A stretch of DNA of 63,161 nt from Halanaerobium sp. (GCA_018399955.1 JAGYNO010000005.1:1-63161), one strand, 5' to 3'; counted from the first letter of the stretch, positions 28,159 through 39,299 are shown. Numbers and translations are program-made. The notes: generated from the letters alone by a model not told the origin.

Positions 28159-29733
28159 ATGCCCCAGAATATTACAAGCAGACAGATAGAAATCTTATAT
28201 GAGTTACTAAATATTGAAGAAGAGCACAAATATATAACAAACAGTAAATTATCAGAGCAGATAGGAGTTTCCAGAAGAACTATCAGAAGAGAATTAAAAA
28301 TATTAGCGGAATATTTTAAAAATAGGGATAATATCCGTTTAATTAAAAAAAGAGGTCAAGGGACAAGATTATTAGTAAATCAAAAACAAAAAATGCAGCT
28401 TATTGAACTTTATCAAAAACGTCAAAAAAATTTAATTTATATAGAACCAGAAAAAAGGAAAATTAAAATCATCTATTATCTTCTAAATAATAGTACTTTT
28501 AATGATATAAATCTCTTAGAAAAAGAATTAAACATCAGCAGCTCAACCCTAAATAGAGATCTAAAAGAAGTAGAAAAATTTCTAAAAAAATATGATTTAA
28601 TATTAATTAGTAATGATAAATCCAGAAAAATATATGGGAGTGAATTTAAAAAGAGAATACTTACTGTTAATATTATACTTGAAATTCTACCTGAAGAAAA
28701 ACAGTATAAGCTTCTCGGTAAATTAAAAAACGGGAAATCTTTGAAAATAGAAAATTATAATCTTCTAGAAGAATTGAATCTTTTATCTAATCTAAATAAA
28801 TTATCTGTTCTAATTTTTGATGTTCAGAAAAATTATGACCTTTATTTTACAACAAATTCATTCTTATTTCTATTAATTTATCTAGCCTGCAGTATTGAAA
28901 GAGGTTTAAAAAATAAAAGAATAGAAAGTATAGATAATTTATCAATATTTAACAACAAATTAGTTTTCCCTAAAAGTTTTGTTTCTCTAATATCTCAATT
29001 TTATAAAGAATTTCCACAATTTAACGAAGATAATGAAAAATCAGCACTTTTTATTCTATTTTTATTTTTTACAAACTTTAATAAAGACGAGCAAAAACTC
29101 TCATATCTAAATAGCAAAATAAAAAATATAATTAAAGTCACTTCTGCAAAAATAATAAATACTTATAAAGATAAATTGTCTAAAAATATAAAATTTGATA
29201 ATCAATCTGCTTGTGTGCATTTACAAAACTACTTAATTAATATTATTTTAAATAATAAATTTAACTTAAATGCTGATTTTTTTTCTATTCAAAAACATGA
29301 ATTAAAAAAAATAATTGATAATAATCCCTACACTTTTTATCTTGCAGAATCACTTAAAGATATTATAGAAAAAAATTTGTCCAGCAAATTAAATGATATT
29401 GAACTTTATTATCTGGGAATACTATTTTTAAAATTTATGGAGTCTGAAATTCAAACTTTCAGAGCTTTATTAATTCATGACAATAATTTTAATATTAGTA
29501 ATTTAATTAAAAATAGACTGCAGAACTCATTTAAAAATATTACCTTTAATTCTAAAAATTATTTTTCGACTATGCAGTCTGATTTGAAAAAATATGATTT
29601 AATTATTTCCACTAAATATTTTGCAGAACTGGAAACTGCAATAGTAATAAGTCCCCTTATAAATACAGCAGATAGAAAAAAAATTGAAGATAAAATAAAG
29701 GTCATAAGTGATTTAAAAAGATTAATCAACTAA
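28159..29733 (+). CDS. BglG/MtlR-like transcriptional regulator with degenerate PRD and EIIB-like domains
   Basis: 524 residues. N-terminal HTH_11 (SKLSEQIGVSRRTIRRELKIL, about 24-48), a second winged helix (INISSSTLNRDLKEVEKFL-like, about 108-130), then two PRD-like helical regions (LLIYLACSIERGLKNKRI and NDIELYYLGILFLKF) and a C-terminal EIIB-like fold (about 428-520). The usual phosphorylatable PRD His in 'HL..AI.R' reads Tyr-Leu here and the EIIB cysteine motif is not visible, so PTS control looks lost. No PTS genes are near. Lysine- and asparagine-rich composition. ATG preceded by AAAGGAGAAG. Confidence 0.72.
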   Translation: MPQNITSRQIEILYELLNIEEEHKYITNSKLSEQIGVSRRTIRRELKILAEYFKNRDNIRLIKKRGQGTRLLVNQKQKMQLIELYQKRQKNLIYIEPEKRKIKIIYYLLNNSTFNDINLLEKELNISSSTLNRDLKEVEKFLKKYDLILISNDKSRKIYGSEFKKRILTVNIILEILPEEKQYKLLGKLKNGKSLKIENYNLLEELNLLSNLNKLSVLIFDVQKNYDLYFTTNSFLFLLIYLACSIERGLKNKRIESIDNLSIFNNKLVFPKSFVSLISQFYKEFPQFNEDNEKSALFILFLFFTNFNKDEQKLSYLNSKIKNIIKVTSAKIINTYKDKLSKNIKFDNQSACVHLQNYLINIILNNKFNLNADFFSIQKHELKKIIDNNPYTFYLAESLKDIIEKNLSSKLNDIELYYLGILFLKFMESEIQTFRALLIHDNNFNISNLIKNRLQNSFKNITFNSKNYFSTMQSDLKKYDLIISTKYFAELETAIVISPLINTADRKKIEDKIKVISDLKRLIN

Positions 29734-29744
29734 GCATAGAATAT

Positions 29745-31619
29745 TTAAATGTATTCTTCAAAAAGATTATTTAATTTATGCCTTGTAATTGGTTTTGCAA
29801 CAAAATCATCAAAACCAGCTTTGATTGCTTTTGCTTTTTCTTCTGAAGTTGCTGCAGCAGATACAGCAATAATTTTTAAGTCTGATTGTTGCTTATTATT
29901 TTTAATTCTTTTCAATACACTGTAACCATCTTCTTCTGGCATTTTAAGGTCCATCAATATTAGATCAGGATTCTCCTTAATAAACTTGTTATATGCAGTT
30001 TTCCCATTTTCTGCTTCAACTACTTTTATACCCCTTTTTTCAAGCTTTATCCTTAATAGTTCTCTATTCAACTCTTCATCATCAACAATAAGTACTTTAA
30101 TATTACTACTGCTTTGTTCTACAAATAATTTTTCACTGCTGATTTTATACTCTTTAATCTTTCTTGCCGGAAATATAAGATGAAATTTACTCCCCTGATT
30201 AATTTCACTTTCTAATTTTATTTCACCTTCCATCTGCTCTACTAATTTTTTCGTTATTGTTAAACCAAGACCGGTACCATCATGTTTTTCTATATTTTCC
30301 AGCTGAGTAAATGGTGCAAAAATATTTTCCTGCTTATCTACAGCAATTCCTATACCTGTATCTTCTACTAAAATATATAGATCAGCTTTTTCCTGACTTT
30401 GATCAATGTTATCTATTTTTAATTGAAGCTTAACAAAGCCTTTATCCGTAAATTTTATTGCATTATTTATTAAATTTATTAATATCCTTCTTATAATATC
30501 TATATCAAAAAAAACAAAAAACTCAATCTCTGGAATTTCAATCTTAAACTCAAGCTCTTTTTTATGCAATTTTTCTTTAAAAAGATAATTCATTTCTTCT
30601 GCTAATGACGATATATCAATATATTCATTTTTGATAGTAAATGTATCTGATTCAATTTTAGATATATCTAAAATATCATTTATCAAAGAAAGTAGTGAAT
30701 CACCCGCTATTTTAATTGCATCTAGATATTTTTTTTGTTCTTTCTCAAAATCTTCTTCTTCCAATATTTCGGTAAAACCAATAATAACATTCAGTGGTGT
30801 TCTTATCTCATGAGAAATATTTGCTAAAAATAAACTTTTCATCTTATTTGCTTTTTCTGCATCTTTTTGAGCCTTTTTTAATTTAGTTATATCTCTGCCA
30901 ACAGACTGTATTTCGAGAATTTTATCATTTTTATCAAAAATAGCATAGTCTGTCCATTCCTGATAAGAAATTCTTCCTTCAGCACCTATAGCTTTATGGC
31001 TGTAAGTCTGAATAGGATTATCTTTACTGAGACTATTTATTTTTTCATAAACATCATTATGCTCATCTTTAGGTATTAAATCAATAAATTTTTCTCCCAA
31101 AAGTTCACTTTTTGTTTTATCAAAAATACTGCAGTAAGCATCATTGACAAATGTCAGTGTAGTATCAGTTTTAAACCTGCAGATCATATCATTTTGTGTC
31201 TGCACAACAGAATTATATCTCTGCTGACTTTTATCTAGTTTTTGCTTTTGTTCATATATGTAATCTATACTTTTGGCAATTACAAATGCCGTTAAATAAA
31301 TCACTATATAATTTAATATAAATGGATTTTTAAAACTTAGATATAATGTCTGTGCTGGCACAAAAATAATCGTATTTAAAAAAATTATAGTGATCCAGAT
31401 TAATGAAAAAATTGCTCCCCTTGAACCAAAAATAATACTTGATAAAATAACTATCATTAAACCGGGAATTGCAATATAGCGGCTGGGTACTAGAAAAGAC
31501 AAAGTTGTTAAAACAAAACCTATAATTGATATCATTAATAGAAATAGATTATTTTTAAAAAAATCTAATTTAATATGTTGATATAATTTTTGTTTTAAAA
31601 AATCAACTGCTTTTTTCAT
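29745..31619 (-). CDS. Membrane hybrid histidine kinase (PAS-HisKA-HATPase-receiver)
   Basis: 624 residues. Four N-terminal helices (about 20-125) form the sensor, then PAS (about 135-250; NDMICRFKTDTTLTFVNDAYC), HisKA with FLANISHEIRTPLNVIIG (about 268-285), HATPase_c (NLINNAIKFTDKG, DTGIGIAVD, GTGLGLTITKKL) and a C-terminal receiver (LIVDDEELN, phospho-Asp in LILMDLKMPEEDG, Lys in FVAKPIT). Hybrid kinases need an HPt, and one is encoded 2 kb away. It converges on the PRD-like regulator gene with 11 bases between stops. GGAG six bases before ATG. Confidence 0.92.
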   Translation of the reverse strand: MKKAVDFLKQKLYQHIKLDFFKNNLFLLMISIIGFVLTTLSFLVPSRYIAIPGLMIVILSSIIFGSRGAIFSLIWITIIFLNTIIFVPAQTLYLSFKNPFILNYIVIYLTAFVIAKSIDYIYEQKQKLDKSQQRYNSVVQTQNDMICRFKTDTTLTFVNDAYCSIFDKTKSELLGEKFIDLIPKDEHNDVYEKINSLSKDNPIQTYSHKAIGAEGRISYQEWTDYAIFDKNDKILEIQSVGRDITKLKKAQKDAEKANKMKSLFLANISHEIRTPLNVIIGFTEILEEEDFEKEQKKYLDAIKIAGDSLLSLINDILDISKIESDTFTIKNEYIDISSLAEEMNYLFKEKLHKKELEFKIEIPEIEFFVFFDIDIIRRILINLINNAIKFTDKGFVKLQLKIDNIDQSQEKADLYILVEDTGIGIAVDKQENIFAPFTQLENIEKHDGTGLGLTITKKLVEQMEGEIKLESEINQGSKFHLIFPARKIKEYKISSEKLFVEQSSSNIKVLIVDDEELNRELLRIKLEKRGIKVVEAENGKTAYNKFIKENPDLILMDLKMPEEDGYSVLKRIKNNKQQSDLKIIAVSAAATSEEKAKAIKAGFDDFVAKPITRHKLNNLFEEYI

Positions 31620-31710
31620 TTTGACTCCTTAAAAAAGTTATTTTAAAATATATATTCAAAAAACTAAATTTATAATTTTCACAAATCTTTTTTTAAAAAG
31701 TGTAAGAATA

Positions 31711-31760
31711 AATCAAGAAAAGAACAAGGAAGCAGAAAAATTTCATTCTACTTCCTTGTT
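31711..31760 (-). terminator. Terminator of the glycolytic block after eno
   Basis: Stem AACAAGGAAG/CTTCCTTGTT (31723-31732 with 31751-31760), 18-base loop, followed on the reverse strand by CTTTTCTT. About 80 bases after the eno stop. Confidence 0.75.
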
Positions 31761-31837
31761 AAATTTCAGCTTTATGCTGACTGTATTTATATTTTACTAA
31801 ACTAATCTATATTTTGCAAGATAAATATATTTAAGAT

Positions 31838-33139
<1,302 letters not shown>

Positions 33140-33170
33140 TTAGGAATTTGAAAAAATATTTAATCTGATC

Positions 33171-33194
33171 CCCGGATATCTTCAAATATCCGGG
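33171..33194 (-). other. Stable hairpin between gpmI and eno
   Basis: CCCGGATAT-6 nt-ATATCCGGG, nine perfect GC-rich pairs with flanking GAT/ATC-like pairing. Lies about 20 bases after gpmI and about 45 before eno. T-run only after 15 bases, so it is a poor terminator; an RNA-processing or stability element is as likely. Confidence 0.6.
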
Positions 33195-33213
33195 TAATCA
33201 GCAGTTATTTAAT

Positions 33214-34755
33214 CTATTTTTTATCAATAATGAGTGATTCACCTGTCATTTTAGTAGGTTTATCTATATTAAGAATATCAAGCATAGTTGGCGCAATATC
33301 TGCAAGTATACCTGATGCTATGCCTTTATCTTCTGGACCACCTACATAGTAAAATGGTACTAAATTAGCAGTATGGGCAGTAAAAGGATCATCCTGACCA
33401 CCCATCTGTTCACTATTACCATGATCAGCTGTAATCAACGCCTGACCTCCCTTTTCAAGTATTGCTGGTACTAATTTTGAGAGACAGTCATCGACAGTTT
33501 CTACAGCTTTAACTGCAGCATCCAAATATCCAGTGTGTCCAACCATATCTGCATTAGCATAGTTTAAGATAATCACATCATAGTCATCTGCTTCAATTTT
33601 TTCAAGAAGTGTATCAGTTACTTCATATGCACTCATTTCTGGCTGCATCTCATAAGTTGCAACCTGAGGTGAAGGTATCAAAATTCTATCTTCATTTTCA
33701 TTTGGTTCTTCAACTCCACCATTGAAAAAGAAAGTTACATGTGCATATTTTTCAGTTTCTGCTATACGGAGCTGTTTTAAACCTTCTCTACTTAATACCT
33801 GACCCAAACCATCTTCTATTTCTACAGGCTCAAAAGCAACTGGTAGATCAAAGGTTTCATCATATTCTGTCATTGTGACATAATAAAGATCTTTAGGGTG
33901 TGATTCAGCACGTTCAAATTCATCAAAACCATCAATTTTTAATGCTCTTGTAATCTGACGAGCTCTATCAGCTCTAAAGTTGAAGAAAATTACAGAATCA
34001 TGATCTTTCATTGCAGCCACAGGTTCCCCATTTTCTTTGATTACTGTGGGTAATAAAAACTCATCTTCAATGTCCTCTTTATATGATTTTTCAACCGCAG
34101 AAACTGCATCTTCTGCTTCAACACCCTCTCCTAAAACAAGTGCATCATATGCTTTCTTAGTTCTATCCCAGCGGTTATCACGATCCATTGTATAATAGCG
34201 GCCGCTTACAGTTGCAATTTTACCAATCCCTACTTCTTTAAGTTCTTCTTCCAATTCTTTTAAATACCCGACTCCACTTGTAGGTGGTGTATCACGACCA
34301 TCAAGAATTGGATGAATATATACTTTTTCTAAATCTGCACGGTCAGCCATTTCTATCAATCCAAAAAGATGTTTTATATGACTGTGAACTCCACCATCAG
34401 ATAAAAGACCAATTAGATGAAGAGCACCATCATTATCTTTGGCATGCTGTACAGCTTTTTTTAGTACCTCATTATCCAGAAGGTGCTTTTCTTCAACTGC
34501 TTTGTTTATCCTGGTAAAATCCTGATAAACTATTCTACCTGCACCAATATTTAAGTGCCCAACTTCTGAGTTGCCCATTTGACCTTCCGGCAGTCCAACT
34601 GATTCTCCTGATGGTTTTAAAACAGAATGTGGATATTTTTCAGACAATTTATCAAGATAAGGAGTATCTGCTAAATAAACAGCATTCCCCTCTGCATTTT
34701 CATTTATTCCCACACCATCCATAATAATTAGGGCTAGTGGTTTAACTCTATCCAT
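33214..34755 (-). CDS. gpmI: 2,3-bisphosphoglycerate-independent phosphoglycerate mutase
   Basis: 513 residues. Interconverts 3- and 2-phosphoglycerate using two Mn ions. [19 protein letters not shown] (metal Asp), [19 protein letters not shown] with the catalytic Ser (about residue 62), [19 protein letters not shown], and the C-terminal metal sites [12 protein letters not shown] and [14 protein letters not shown] preceded by AAGGAGG. Order tpiA-gpmI-eno is conserved in Firmicutes. Confidence 0.97.
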   Translation of the reverse strand: MDRVKPLALIIMDGVGINENAEGNAVYLADTPYLDKLSEKYPHSVLKPSGESVGLPEGQMGNSEVGHLNIGAGRIVYQDFTRINKAVEEKHLLDNEVLKKAVQHAKDNDGALHLIGLLSDGGVHSHIKHLFGLIEMADRADLEKVYIHPILDGRDTPPTSGVGYLKELEEELKEVGIGKIATVSGRYYTMDRDNRWDRTKKAYDALVLGEGVEAEDAVSAVEKSYKEDIEDEFLLPTVIKENGEPVAAMKDHDSVIFFNFRADRARQITRALKIDGFDEFERAESHPKDLYYVTMTEYDETFDLPVAFEPVEIEDGLGQVLSREGLKQLRIAETEKYAHVTFFFNGGVEEPNENEDRILIPSPQVATYEMQPEMSAYEVTDTLLEKIEADDYDVIILNYANADMVGHTGYLDAAVKAVETVDDCLSKLVPAILEKGGQALITADHGNSEQMGGQDDPFTAHTANLVPFYYVGGPEDKGIASGILADIAPTMLDILNIDKPTKMTGESLIIDKK

Positions 34756-34853
34756 GTCTTAACCTCCTTATATAATTATTTACGATTATAGGCTCATTAT
34801 TTAACAACTAATGTATAAATTACTGTAATATTATAAAAGACTAAATTTACAAT

Positions 34854-35618
34854 CTATTTATATAATTCTGCAGTTTTTAATATGATTTCAGAAAAAGATT
34901 CAGCTTTTAAGCTGGCTCCACCAACTAAAGCACCATCAATTTCTTCTTGAGCCATTATTTCTTCAACATTGTGCGGCTTAACACTGCCACCATATTGTAT
35001 ACGGATTTTATCAGCAGCTTCAGGATGCTGTTCTCTAATATTATCGCGAATAATTCCAATCACGCGATTTGCTTCCTCTGCAGAAGCAGTTTCTCCTGTA
35101 CCAATCGCCCAAATAGGCTCATAAGCAATTACAACATCTTCTAACTGCTTTTCCTCTAAACCCGCAAGTGCTGCATTAACCTGAAAGTTTACTTTTGCTT
35201 CAATTTGATCAGCTTTTCTTTCTTCTAATGTTTCTCCAACACATACAATAGGTTTTATTCCAAGTTCCAGAGCAGAACGAACTTTCATATTTACTTCATA
35301 ATCACTTTCTCCAAAAATTTCTCTTCTTTCAGAGTGACCAACTATAGTATATTCAATATTACTATCTGCCAGCATTTTAGCTGAAATTTCTCCAGTGTAA
35401 GCACCAGAATCTTTCCAATAAATATTTTCAGCACCTGTTACAATATCACTGCCTTCTGCAGCATTTTTCACTGTTGTAAGACAGAGAGCAGTTGGGCAGA
35501 TACCCATTTCTACATTATCTACACCTTTTACTTTATCTTTAAGATCTGTAATCATCTCTTCAGCTTCTTTAACATTTTTATTCATCTTCCAGTTACCACA
35601 AATAAATGGTTTACGCAT
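34854..35618 (-). CDS. tpiA: Triosephosphate isomerase
   Basis: 254 residues. Lys in CGNWKMN, electrophilic His in IVGHSERREIFGE (about residue 95), catalytic Glu in VIAYEPIWAIGTGETA (about residue 167), and the phosphate loop YGGSVKPHN/GALVGGASL. Interconverts dihydroxyacetone phosphate and glyceraldehyde 3-phosphate. Between pgk and gpmI in the same direction; spacing under 100 bases each side suggests one transcript. AAGGGGG box before ATG. Confidence 0.97.
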   Translation of the reverse strand: MRKPFICGNWKMNKNVKEAEEMITDLKDKVKGVDNVEMGICPTALCLTTVKNAAEGSDIVTGAENIYWKDSGAYTGEISAKMLADSNIEYTIVGHSERREIFGESDYEVNMKVRSALELGIKPIVCVGETLEERKADQIEAKVNFQVNAALAGLEEKQLEDVVIAYEPIWAIGTGETASAEEANRVIGIIRDNIREQHPEAADKIRIQYGGSVKPHNVEEIMAQEEIDGALVGGASLKAESFSEIILKTAELYK

Positions 35619-35657
35619 TTTATTTTTCCCCCTTATATCTTAATCTCATTATTCAAT

Positions 35658-36842
35658 TTATTCAACATCATCTAGAGCAGCTACACCTGGTAATTCTTTA
35701 CCTTCAAAAAACATTAATGAAGCTCCTCCACCAGTTGAAATGTGGCTCATTTTATCTGCAACACCCGCAATATTAATTGCTGCTGCAGAATCTCCACCAC
35801 CTATAACTGAATGTGCATCAGACTCAGCAAGTGCTTTTGCAAGTTCTATAGTTCCGTGAGCAAACTTTTCCATTTCGAAAACACCAAGTGGACCATTCCA
35901 GATTACAGTCTTTGCATTTTTTATAATCTCTTTATATTTTTTTAGGCTTTCTGTTCCACCTGAATCTAAAGCCTGCCAGCCAGCAGGTATTTGATCAGAT
36001 TTAACTATTCTACTTTCTGCATCTTCAGCAAAATCATCTGCAATAACTACATCTTCAGGAATTACAATATCTACACCTATCTTTTCAGCTTCTTCCATTA
36101 ATTCTTTAGCTAATTCCACTTTATCTTCTTCTACAAGTGAATCTCCAACCTCATAACCCTTTGCTAAAAGGAAAGTATTAGCGATTCCACCTCCAACAAT
36201 CAAATAATCAACTTTTTTTATTAAATTTTTAATTACATCTATTTTATCTGAAACTTTAGCTCCACCCATAATTGCAACAAATGGCCTTTCGGGATTTTCC
36301 ATTACTTCTCCTAATGCATTTAATTCTTTCTGCATCAAAAATCCAGCAGCAGATGGTAAATATTCTGTTACTCCAACTGTTGTTGCATGTGCTCTATGAG
36401 CAGCACCAAAAGCATCATTTACATATAAGTCAGCAAGTGAAGCAAGAGCTTTTGCATATTCAGGATCATTTGCTTTTTCTCCTGCATGAAATCTGCTGTT
36501 TTCCAGCAGTAATACTTCTCCATTTTTCAAATTATCAGCAGCATTTTTTACATCTTCACCTATGCTGTCATCTGCTTTTTTAACTTCTTTGTTAAGTAAA
36601 TTAGCTAATTCTTTTGCTGCAGGATCCATTCTTAAATCTTCCTTAACTTCTCCACCAGGTCTACCAAGATGAGAAATCAAAAGAACTTTAGCCTCTTCTC
36701 TAATTAAATATTCAATGGTAGGTAAAGCAGCTTTAATTCTTGTGGTATCAGTCACTTTTCCATCTTTAAGCGGAACATTAAAATCAACTCGAACCAGTAC
36801 TTTTTTCCCTTTGAAGTCCATATCTTTAAGCGTTTTTTTCAT
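35658..36842 (-). CDS. pgk: Phosphoglycerate kinase
   Basis: 394 residues. N-terminal substrate domain [13 protein letters not shown] and [19 protein letters not shown]-terminal nucleotide domain with [28 protein letters not shown] and GGGDSAAAI. Makes ATP from 1,3-bisphosphoglycerate. Separated from gap by a terminator-like hairpin (36965-36989), so part of its transcription may come from a local promoter or from read-through. Confidence 0.97.
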   Translation of the reverse strand: MKKTLKDMDFKGKKVLVRVDFNVPLKDGKVTDTTRIKAALPTIEYLIREEAKVLLISHLGRPGGEVKEDLRMDPAAKELANLLNKEVKKADDSIGEDVKNAADNLKNGEVLLLENSRFHAGEKANDPEYAKALASLADLYVNDAFGAAHRAHATTVGVTEYLPSAAGFLMQKELNALGEVMENPERPFVAIMGGAKVSDKIDVIKNLIKKVDYLIVGGGIANTFLLAKGYEVGDSLVEEDKVELAKELMEEAEKIGVDIVIPEDVVIADDFAEDAESRIVKSDQIPAGWQALDSGGTESLKKYKEIIKNAKTVIWNGPLGVFEMEKFAHGTIELAKALAESDAHSVIGGGDSAAAINIAGVADKMSHISTGGGASLMFFEGKELPGVAALDDVE

Positions 36843-36955
36843 AATTTCATACCTCCATCTTAATGAACCGAATCTTAAAATTAATTATTAATAATTAATT
36901 AAACTATTTTGAAAATATAATTATCTATTTCTACATAATAAGCGCTTATTTTGCA

Positions 36956-36989
36956 GAAAAATTCCAGGGACAGGAAAATCCTGACCCTG
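36956..36989 (-). terminator. Terminator-like hairpin between gap and pgk
   Basis: CAGGGTCAGGA-3 nt-TCCTGTCCCTG on the reverse strand (36965-36989, one mismatch), followed by GAATTTTT. It lies about 20 bases after the gap stop and would partly uncouple cggR-gap from pgk onward. Confidence 0.75.
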
Positions 36990-37007
36990 AAATTAATATA
37001 TAATAAC

Positions 37008-38003
37008 TTATAGTTTTAGTGTTAAGTCAACAACTCTATTAGTGTAGCTCATTTCATTATCATACCAGGAAATCACTTTAACCATGTTTCCATTAACTAC
37101 CATTGTGGATTTTGCATCGACCATAGAAGATTCAAATTGTCCCATTATATCTCTGGAAACAAGTTCTTCTTCAGTATAGCCTAGAACACCTTTCATTTCA
37201 CCTTCTGCTTTTTCTTTAAACATTGCATTTACTTCTTCTACTGTTACATCTTTGCCTAAAGTGAATACTCCATCTACACAAGATCCATTAGGTACTGGAA
37301 CACGCATAGCCATACCATCAATTTTGCCTTCTAATTCTGGAAGAACTTTTGTTGTAGCAATTGCTGCACCTGTTGTTGTTGGGATAATATTTTCAGCAGC
37401 AGTTCTACCTCTTCTAATTTTTGAAGAAGGCATATCTAAGATACCCTGACTAGTTGTATAACCATGAATAGTAGTAATTAATCCTTTTTCAATACCAAAT
37501 TCATCATTTAATGCTTTAGCTAAAGGTGCTAAACAATTTGTTGTACAGGATGCATTTGAAACGATGAGATCATCATCAGAAAGATCATCATTATTTACAC
37601 CTAATACAATTGTATTATCAATTTTATCTTTTGCAGGAACTGTTAAGATAACTTTCTTTGCACCAGCATCAATATGTTTCATTAACTGCTCTTTATGACG
37701 GAATACACCAGTTGATTCGATAACTACATCGATATCATTTTCTTCCCAGGGAAGTTCAACAGGATCTTTAACAGCAGTTACTTTAATTTTTTTGCCGTTA
37801 ACTACTAAATTGCCAGCTTCTACTTCAACTGTTCCGTTGAATCTTCCGTGTACTGAGTCATATTTAAGTAAGTAAGCTAAGTTCTCAATATCTACAAGAT
37901 CATTGATTGCCACAATTTCTATATCTGCATCTCTACCTTCCACGAGTCTTAAATACCCGCGTCCAATTCTACCAAATCCATTAATTGCTACTCTTTTTGT
38001 CAT
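37008..38003 (-). CDS. gap: Glyceraldehyde-3-phosphate dehydrogenase
   Basis: 331 residues. NAD-binding NGFGRIGRGYLRL at the N-terminus, catalytic SNASCTTNCLAPLAK (Cys about residue 151) and the S-loop region PSSKIRRGRTAAENIIPTT, TGAAIATTKVLPEL. IVAINDL around the adenine-ribose site with Asp fits NAD preference. Follows cggR as in Bacillus, with AGGAGG before ATG. Confidence 0.97.
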   Translation of the reverse strand: MTKRVAINGFGRIGRGYLRLVEGRDADIEIVAINDLVDIENLAYLLKYDSVHGRFNGTVEVEAGNLVVNGKKIKVTAVKDPVELPWEENDIDVVIESTGVFRHKEQLMKHIDAGAKKVILTVPAKDKIDNTIVLGVNNDDLSDDDLIVSNASCTTNCLAPLAKALNDEFGIEKGLITTIHGYTTSQGILDMPSSKIRRGRTAAENIIPTTTGAAIATTKVLPELEGKIDGMAMRVPVPNGSCVDGVFTLGKDVTVEEVNAMFKEKAEGEMKGVLGYTEEELVSRDIMGQFESSMVDAKSTMVVNGNMVKVISWYDNEMSYTNRVVDLTLKL

Positions 38004-38093
38004 TTAAAATTCCTCCTTTTGTGTTTGAAAAAATTAATAGTTTAGTTAATTTACTAAACAAAGAATTTAAGAAAATTAGTTAACTGCTGATTT

Positions 38094-39143
38094 TTAATTC
38101 GCCAGCCTTCCTCCGGCCTCACCCCCCTTAAGAGAGATAATCTTTTTGGCTGTAATTTCATCTGTAATTAAAATATCCTGGTATACAGGAGAAACAGCAG
38201 CAAGAATTGCTTCTGCTTTATCTTCTCCTCCAGCTACAACTATTACCTTATCTATATTTCTTAAATCATCAAGGTTTAAGCCAACACTTGTTGTTGAATG
38301 AATAATTTCTCCTTTAGCATTGAAATAAAAGCCAAATGCCTCACTAACTGCACCAGCTTTTAATAATTCCTTTATTTCTTCTCTGTTCTTACCCCTTCTA
38401 CCAGCCATATCTTCTGCAGTTCCAACTCCATGTATCAAAATATTTGCTTTTTTTAAAATCTTTAGAGTTTTCTTTATGGTTGGCTCTTTGGTTATTCTAT
38501 ATATATTTTCCTCTGCCATATTATCAGGTATCTGAAGCAGGTGATAACTGCCGCCTAGTTTCTTTGCAAACTTAGCAGCTATAGTATTTGCCTGAATCTC
38601 AACACTTTCTCCAAGCCCACCTCTACCTGGTACCACAGTTATGTTTCTTCTTTCAGAACTATGTGTCATTTCTTGTGCAACCTGGGCCAGTGTTGTCCCG
38701 CCTGTTACAGCAAGTATGTCTCCATTTTTAATTTCCTGTTTTAAAAGCTGTGCTGCTGTTCTTCCAATTTCAGCTTTTATATTACCAGCAGGGACTGCTC
38801 CATTAACCAATTTTATTTTTTTGAGACCTAAAATATTCTTAAGTTTATTTTCAAGCTGACTGATATCTCTTAATTCTTTTATATATTCATCTAATTCTAT
38901 CAAAAATCTTTCGCCAATTCTAGTAATTTGAGTACCAGCAGGACTAATCTCAATAAAACTATTTTTTTCAAAAAAATCCAAATCATTTCTAATCGTTCTC
39001 TCACTGAGGCCCAAAATTTTTGCAAGAGCTCTCCTACCTACAGGCTGATTATAATATATACCGCGTAATATGTTATATCTCTGCTGAGCTTTTTTTACTA
39101 TTTCTGGTACGATTTTTTGCTGTACTTTAAATAGATTTTCCAT
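38094..39143 (-). CDS. cggR: Central glycolytic genes regulator CggR (SorC family)
   Basis: 349 residues from ATG 39141-39143, six bases after GGAGG; a start 42 bases earlier would overlap the operator. N-terminal HTH VGRRALAKILGLSERTIRNDLDFF (about 36-59), then a sugar-phosphate-binding SorC domain with GDILAVTGGTTLAQVAQEM, VPGRGGLGE and GVGTAEDMAGRRG. In Bacillus CggR represses gapA-pgk-tpiA-pgm-eno and is released by fructose 1,6-bisphosphate. The same gene set follows here, so the role transfers well. Confidence 0.93.
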   Translation of the reverse strand: MENLFKVQQKIVPEIVKKAQQRYNILRGIYYNQPVGRRALAKILGLSERTIRNDLDFFEKNSFIEISPAGTQITRIGERFLIELDEYIKELRDISQLENKLKNILGLKKIKLVNGAVPAGNIKAEIGRTAAQLLKQEIKNGDILAVTGGTTLAQVAQEMTHSSERRNITVVPGRGGLGESVEIQANTIAAKFAKKLGGSYHLLQIPDNMAEENIYRITKEPTIKKTLKILKKANILIHGVGTAEDMAGRRGKNREEIKELLKAGAVSEAFGFYFNAKGEIIHSTTSVGLNLDDLRNIDKVIVVAGGEDKAEAILAAVSPVYQDILITDEITAKKIISLKGGEAGGRLAN

Positions 39144-39159
39144 GTTAAGCCTCCAAGTT

Positions 39160-39195
39160 GGAACGTTTTTGTCCAAATGGAACATAATTGTCCCG
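39160..39195 (-). promoter_or_regulatory. CggR-type operator in the leader of the glycolytic operon
   Basis: Reverse strand carries two direct elements, CGGGAC-N6-GTTCC then TTGGAC-N6-GTTCC, 19 bases apart (39179-39195 and 39160-39176). This closely matches the Bacillus CggR operator pattern CGGGAC-N6-TGTC repeated at about 20 bases. It lies directly before the cggR ribosome site. Confidence 0.8.
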
Positions 39196-39202
39196 ATACA
39201 GC

Positions 39203-39231
39203 CAAAAATAAAGCTGACTGAATATCAGCTG
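39203..39231 (-). terminator. Small hairpin with T-run between whiA and cggR
   Basis: AGCTGA-7 nt-TCAGCT (39225-39230 with 39212-39217) followed on the reverse strand by TTTATTTTT. It could end the whiA transcript or act as a leader attenuator, because a good promoter lies upstream of it. Confidence 0.55.
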
Positions 39232-39271
39232 CTTAAAAAATTTGTACTTGTTTATTATGTTCACCATCTAT

Positions 39272-39299
39272 ATTATATCATCTATAAAAATTATTTCAA
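39272..39299 (-). promoter_or_regulatory. Candidate promoter of the cggR-gap operon
   Basis: Reverse strand TTGAAA (39294-39299), 16-base spacer, TATAAT (39272-39277), starting 40 bases after the whiA stop. The operator would then lie about 70 bases downstream of the start point, a roadblock position as in Bacillus. Confidence 0.65.

Noticed and set aside
36272-36583. 103-codon plus-strand frame rich in Gln, Leu and His
   Set aside because: Antisense to pgk; composition reflects reverse reading of Ala/Glu-rich codons.
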